From: Pedobacter sp.
Lineage (GTDB): Bacteria; Bacteroidota; Bacteroidia; Sphingobacteriales; Sphingobacteriaceae
Assembly: GCA_004295885.1 (NCBI GenBank)
Contig: SEDG01000339.1
Coordinates: 1-6,715, forward strand
DNA length: 6,715 bases
Direction: 5' to 3'
The position numbers were made by a program, and so were the translations under genes. Below the pieces are notes generated by a model that made no database searches, was not told where the DNA came from, and saw only the letters and a program-made list of their open reading frames with translations. Positions 5,533 through 6,715 of this stretch are shown piece by piece. Numbering within the stretch: position 1 is the first letter of the stretch; the number at the start of each line of letters is the position of its first letter.

Positions 5533-5686
5533 ATGAAAAGACTTTACTGGGGTAAGTGCATCGGTTGCCAATGGGGAAATTACCTTAACGGGTAACATTA
5601 GACGCGATAAAGTACCAGCACTGCTGCAAGTAATAAGCGCTTTGCAAGCTAAAAAAATCAACAACAAATTAACAATAACCAACTAG
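5533..5686 (+). pseudogene. BON-domain protein remnant: start region plus C-terminal ~49 codons, middle deleted
   Basis: From 5537 to the TAG at 5684-5686, frame +2 encodes 49 residues that read as the last part of a BON domain: 'KDFTGVSASVANGEITLTGN' followed by 'KVPALLQVISALQAKKINNKLTITN'. The 'V.A.V.nGeitLtG' strand pair and the ending 'KKINNKLTI' are typical of small two-BON-domain lipoproteins I recall from Sphingobacteriaceae. There is no start codon in this frame; a stop at 5534-5536 closes it. The ATG at 5533 (frame +1, 'MKR...') has a good A-rich leader and is likely the original start, now joined out of frame to the gene's end; it runs only 20 codons to the TAA at 5593-5595. Signal peptide, lipobox and first BON domain are gone. 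The SH3 gene starts 4 bases after the stop. Confidence 0.75.
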
Positions 5687-5690
5687 TAAA

Positions 5691-6107
5691 ATGGCATTAC
5701 AAGAGAAATATAGCGAGCTAATTGCAGCAGCCAAAAATGGTGGAATTTTGGATTTACAAGTACGTGAACAAAACAATGTGCTTTATATTGACGGTAGTAC
5801 TGCAAGTGGCGAACTTAAGGATGCGCTGTGGAACACCTATAACAAGATTGACCCAGACTATAGAACTGGAGATTTGATCCTAAACATTGATGCCTCAGCA
5901 GCGGCCGGTACTAAGGCAAAGGTAACTACCGAATCTTCAAACCTTAACATTAGAAAAGGACCTGGCACTGATCAAGAAATAGTTGGCAAAGCAGCACATG
6001 GAGAAATCATCAATGTGGTATCAAGGGCCAATGATCTTTGGAGCCTAGTGCGCACTGAAAATGGCCAAGAAGGTTACTGCTACAGTCAATACTTAACGCA
6101 GGTCTAA
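5691..6107 (+). CDS. SH3-domain protein with N-terminal BON-like region
   Basis: The 138-residue product has two parts. Residues 1-68 ('LQVREQNNVLYIDGSTASGELKDALWNTY', then 'DLILNIDAS') have the strand-helix pattern of BON/LysM-associated modules. Residues 78-137 are a bacterial SH3 domain: 'SSNLNIRKGPGTDQEIVGKA' (82-101), 'GEIINVVSRANDLWSLVRT' (104-122) and 'GQEGYCYSQYL' (125-135). Bacterial SH3 domains commonly bind cell-wall peptides, but no signal peptide or membrane segment is visible from the ATG at 5691, so a cytoplasmic location or non-classical export is implied. I recall near-identical proteins as a conserved hypothetical in Pedobacter-like genomes, often next to a BON-domain gene. 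Here that partner is the truncated remnant 4 bases upstream, and this gene likely depended on its promoter and translation. Confidence 0.88.
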   Translation: MALQEKYSELIAAAKNGGILDLQVREQNNVLYIDGSTASGELKDALWNTYNKIDPDYRTGDLILNIDASAAAGTKAKVTTESSNLNIRKGPGTDQEIVGKAAHGEIINVVSRANDLWSLVRTENGQEGYCYSQYLTQV

Positions 6108-6113
6108 AAGACA

Positions 6114-6134
6114 TTTATGCGGCTAGTGCGTAAA
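6114..6134 (+). terminator. Small hairpin after the SH3 gene
   Basis: TTTATGC (6114-6120) pairs with GCGTAAA (6128-6134), a 7-bp stem with one G-T wobble and a 7-base loop, starting 7 bases after the stop. Only a short T-poor sequence follows, so it is at best an auxiliary 3' end structure. Confidence 0.25.
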
Positions 6135-6150
6135 ATTTAATAAGCAAGAT

Positions 6151-6204
6151 TGGGCCCAAAAAGTTTGTGTTTTAAAGTTTGTAATTTACACGGGCCCAGT
6201 TTTT
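6151..6204. terminator. Long-loop GGGCCC inverted repeat between convergent genes, likely terminator
   Basis: TGGGCCC (6151-6157) and GGGCCCA (6192-6198) are perfect inverted arms followed by a T-run (6200-6204) in the + direction. The 34-base loop contains a smaller GTGT/ACAC stem next to the second arm and a tandem AAAGTTTGT motif. It sits between the ends of the SH3 gene and the convergent cupin gene, where a shared terminator is expected. The loop is longer than usual, and each arm contains the palindrome GGGCCC, so other foldings compete. Confidence 0.5.
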
Positions 6205-6233
6205 GCATTGCCTTAATGAATTTTCATTCATTT

Positions 6234-6715
6234 TTAAATCTCCTTTGCACTTTTATATATCTCATCTGTTACAGGATCATCCCAACTTACAATTCCTTTT
6301 TCGGTGTTGGGAACGATGTACAATTGTTGTAATCCTACATCAGCACTTGCACCGTGCCAATGGCGAACATTTGGCGGACATTTAACAATACTGCCTTTTT
6401 TAATAACCTCAATAGGTTTACCTTCGATTTGGTGATAGCCAATTCCGTCAGTTATGATTAAAATCTGACCTGCAGGATGACTGTGCCAATTGCTCCTTGC
6501 GCCGGGTTCGAAATATACGTTTCCAACCACGGTATTGTAAATACTATCTGAATCTACCAAGGCAGTTGGATAAGCATTGCCTGTGAATGTTTCGCTAGAA
6601 CCCTTTTCTCCCTTCGGGAAAATTTCGGTTAATTCTTTTTTATCGATATTCATTTTTTCTTGATTTTGATTGCTGCAAGACACTATGGCTATCGTGGCAA
6701 ACATGAATAGCACTA
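6234..6715 (-). CDS. Cupin-domain lipoprotein, start beyond the right edge
   Basis: The reverse-strand frame ends with TAA at 6236-6234 and stays open to the window edge; the first possible start inside is a GTG at 6713-6711 (159 residues). The visible N-terminus ('LFMFATIAIVSCSNQ') is the hydrophobic core and lipobox of a lipoprotein with acylated Cys13, but lacks a basic start, so the true start probably lies to the right. Residues 60-136 are a single cupin: 'GARSNWHSHPAGQILIITDG' (71-90) is motif 1 with metal ligands His77, His79 and Gln83 in place of the usual Glu, and 'CPPNVRHWHGA' (112-122) is motif 2 with His118. This His-His-Gln-His pattern matches the small manganese cupins related to Granulicella (R)-hydroxynitrile lyase, though the true reaction here is unknown. 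'GIVSWDDPVTDEIY' (140-153) is the usual family tail. Confidence 0.88.
   Translation of the reverse strand, partial: VLFMFATIAIVSCSNQNQEKMNIDKKELTEIFPKGEKGSSETFTGNAYPTALVDSDSIYNTVVGNVYFEPGARSNWHSHPAGQILIITDGIGYHQIEGKPIEVIKKGSIVKCPPNVRHWHGASADVGLQQLYIVPNTEKGIVSWDDPVTDEIYKSAKEI

Noticed and set aside
6150..6204. GGGCCC arms as ends of a tiny mobile element
   Set aside because: No target duplication around the arms, and the position between convergent genes plus the T-run fits a terminator better.

Overview
The window looks like part of a Bacteroidota chromosome, most likely Sphingobacteriaceae (Pedobacter-like). This rests on AT-rich DNA, A-rich leaders instead of strong Shine-Dalgarno sites, exported proteins with short signal peptides ending in FAQ or FCQ, and protein families I recognise from that group. 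The lineage is inferred by recognition, not by a search. All genes are on the + strand except the last.

Left part (1-1531): the 3' part of a Crp/Fnr-type regulator, then two closely spaced genes for exported proteins, a GlcG/HbpS-type (haem-degrading/DUF336) protein and a 5-hydroxyisourate hydrolase. A 360-base gap (1532-1891) follows. It holds a hairpin just after the hydrolase, a REP-like hairpin, and two inverted repeats immediately before folE.

Middle part (1892-5151): a tightly packed operon. It runs folE (GTP cyclohydrolase I), a 62-codon ORF of unknown function overlapping folE by 4 bases, an intact flavin reductase-family protein, a wrecked FAD-dependent amine oxidase-like gene, a MarR-family C-terminal half fused in frame to the oxidase tail, and an exported SAM-dependent methyltransferase. 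Pterin synthesis, flavin reduction, an FAD oxidoreductase and a MarR regulator together recall the folE/MarR/photolyase-type clusters of Bacteroidota, but no photolyase or short-chain dehydrogenase is visible here. The oxidase has lost two internal blocks, the second with a frameshift, and a third loss removed its stop codon and the start of the MarR gene.

Right part (5152-6715): a gap of about 380 bases with no convincing gene, then a BON-domain gene that kept its start region and last ~49 codons but lost the middle and changed frame. An intact SH3-domain protein gene starts 4 bases after it. A terminator-like inverted repeat separates it from a convergent cupin lipoprotein gene that runs off the right edge.

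The main point is the repeated, compact internal deletions in two separate loci of one 6.7-kb window, one of which makes an open oxidase-MarR chimera. I see no CRISPR array, tRNA, rRNA or complete mobile element.
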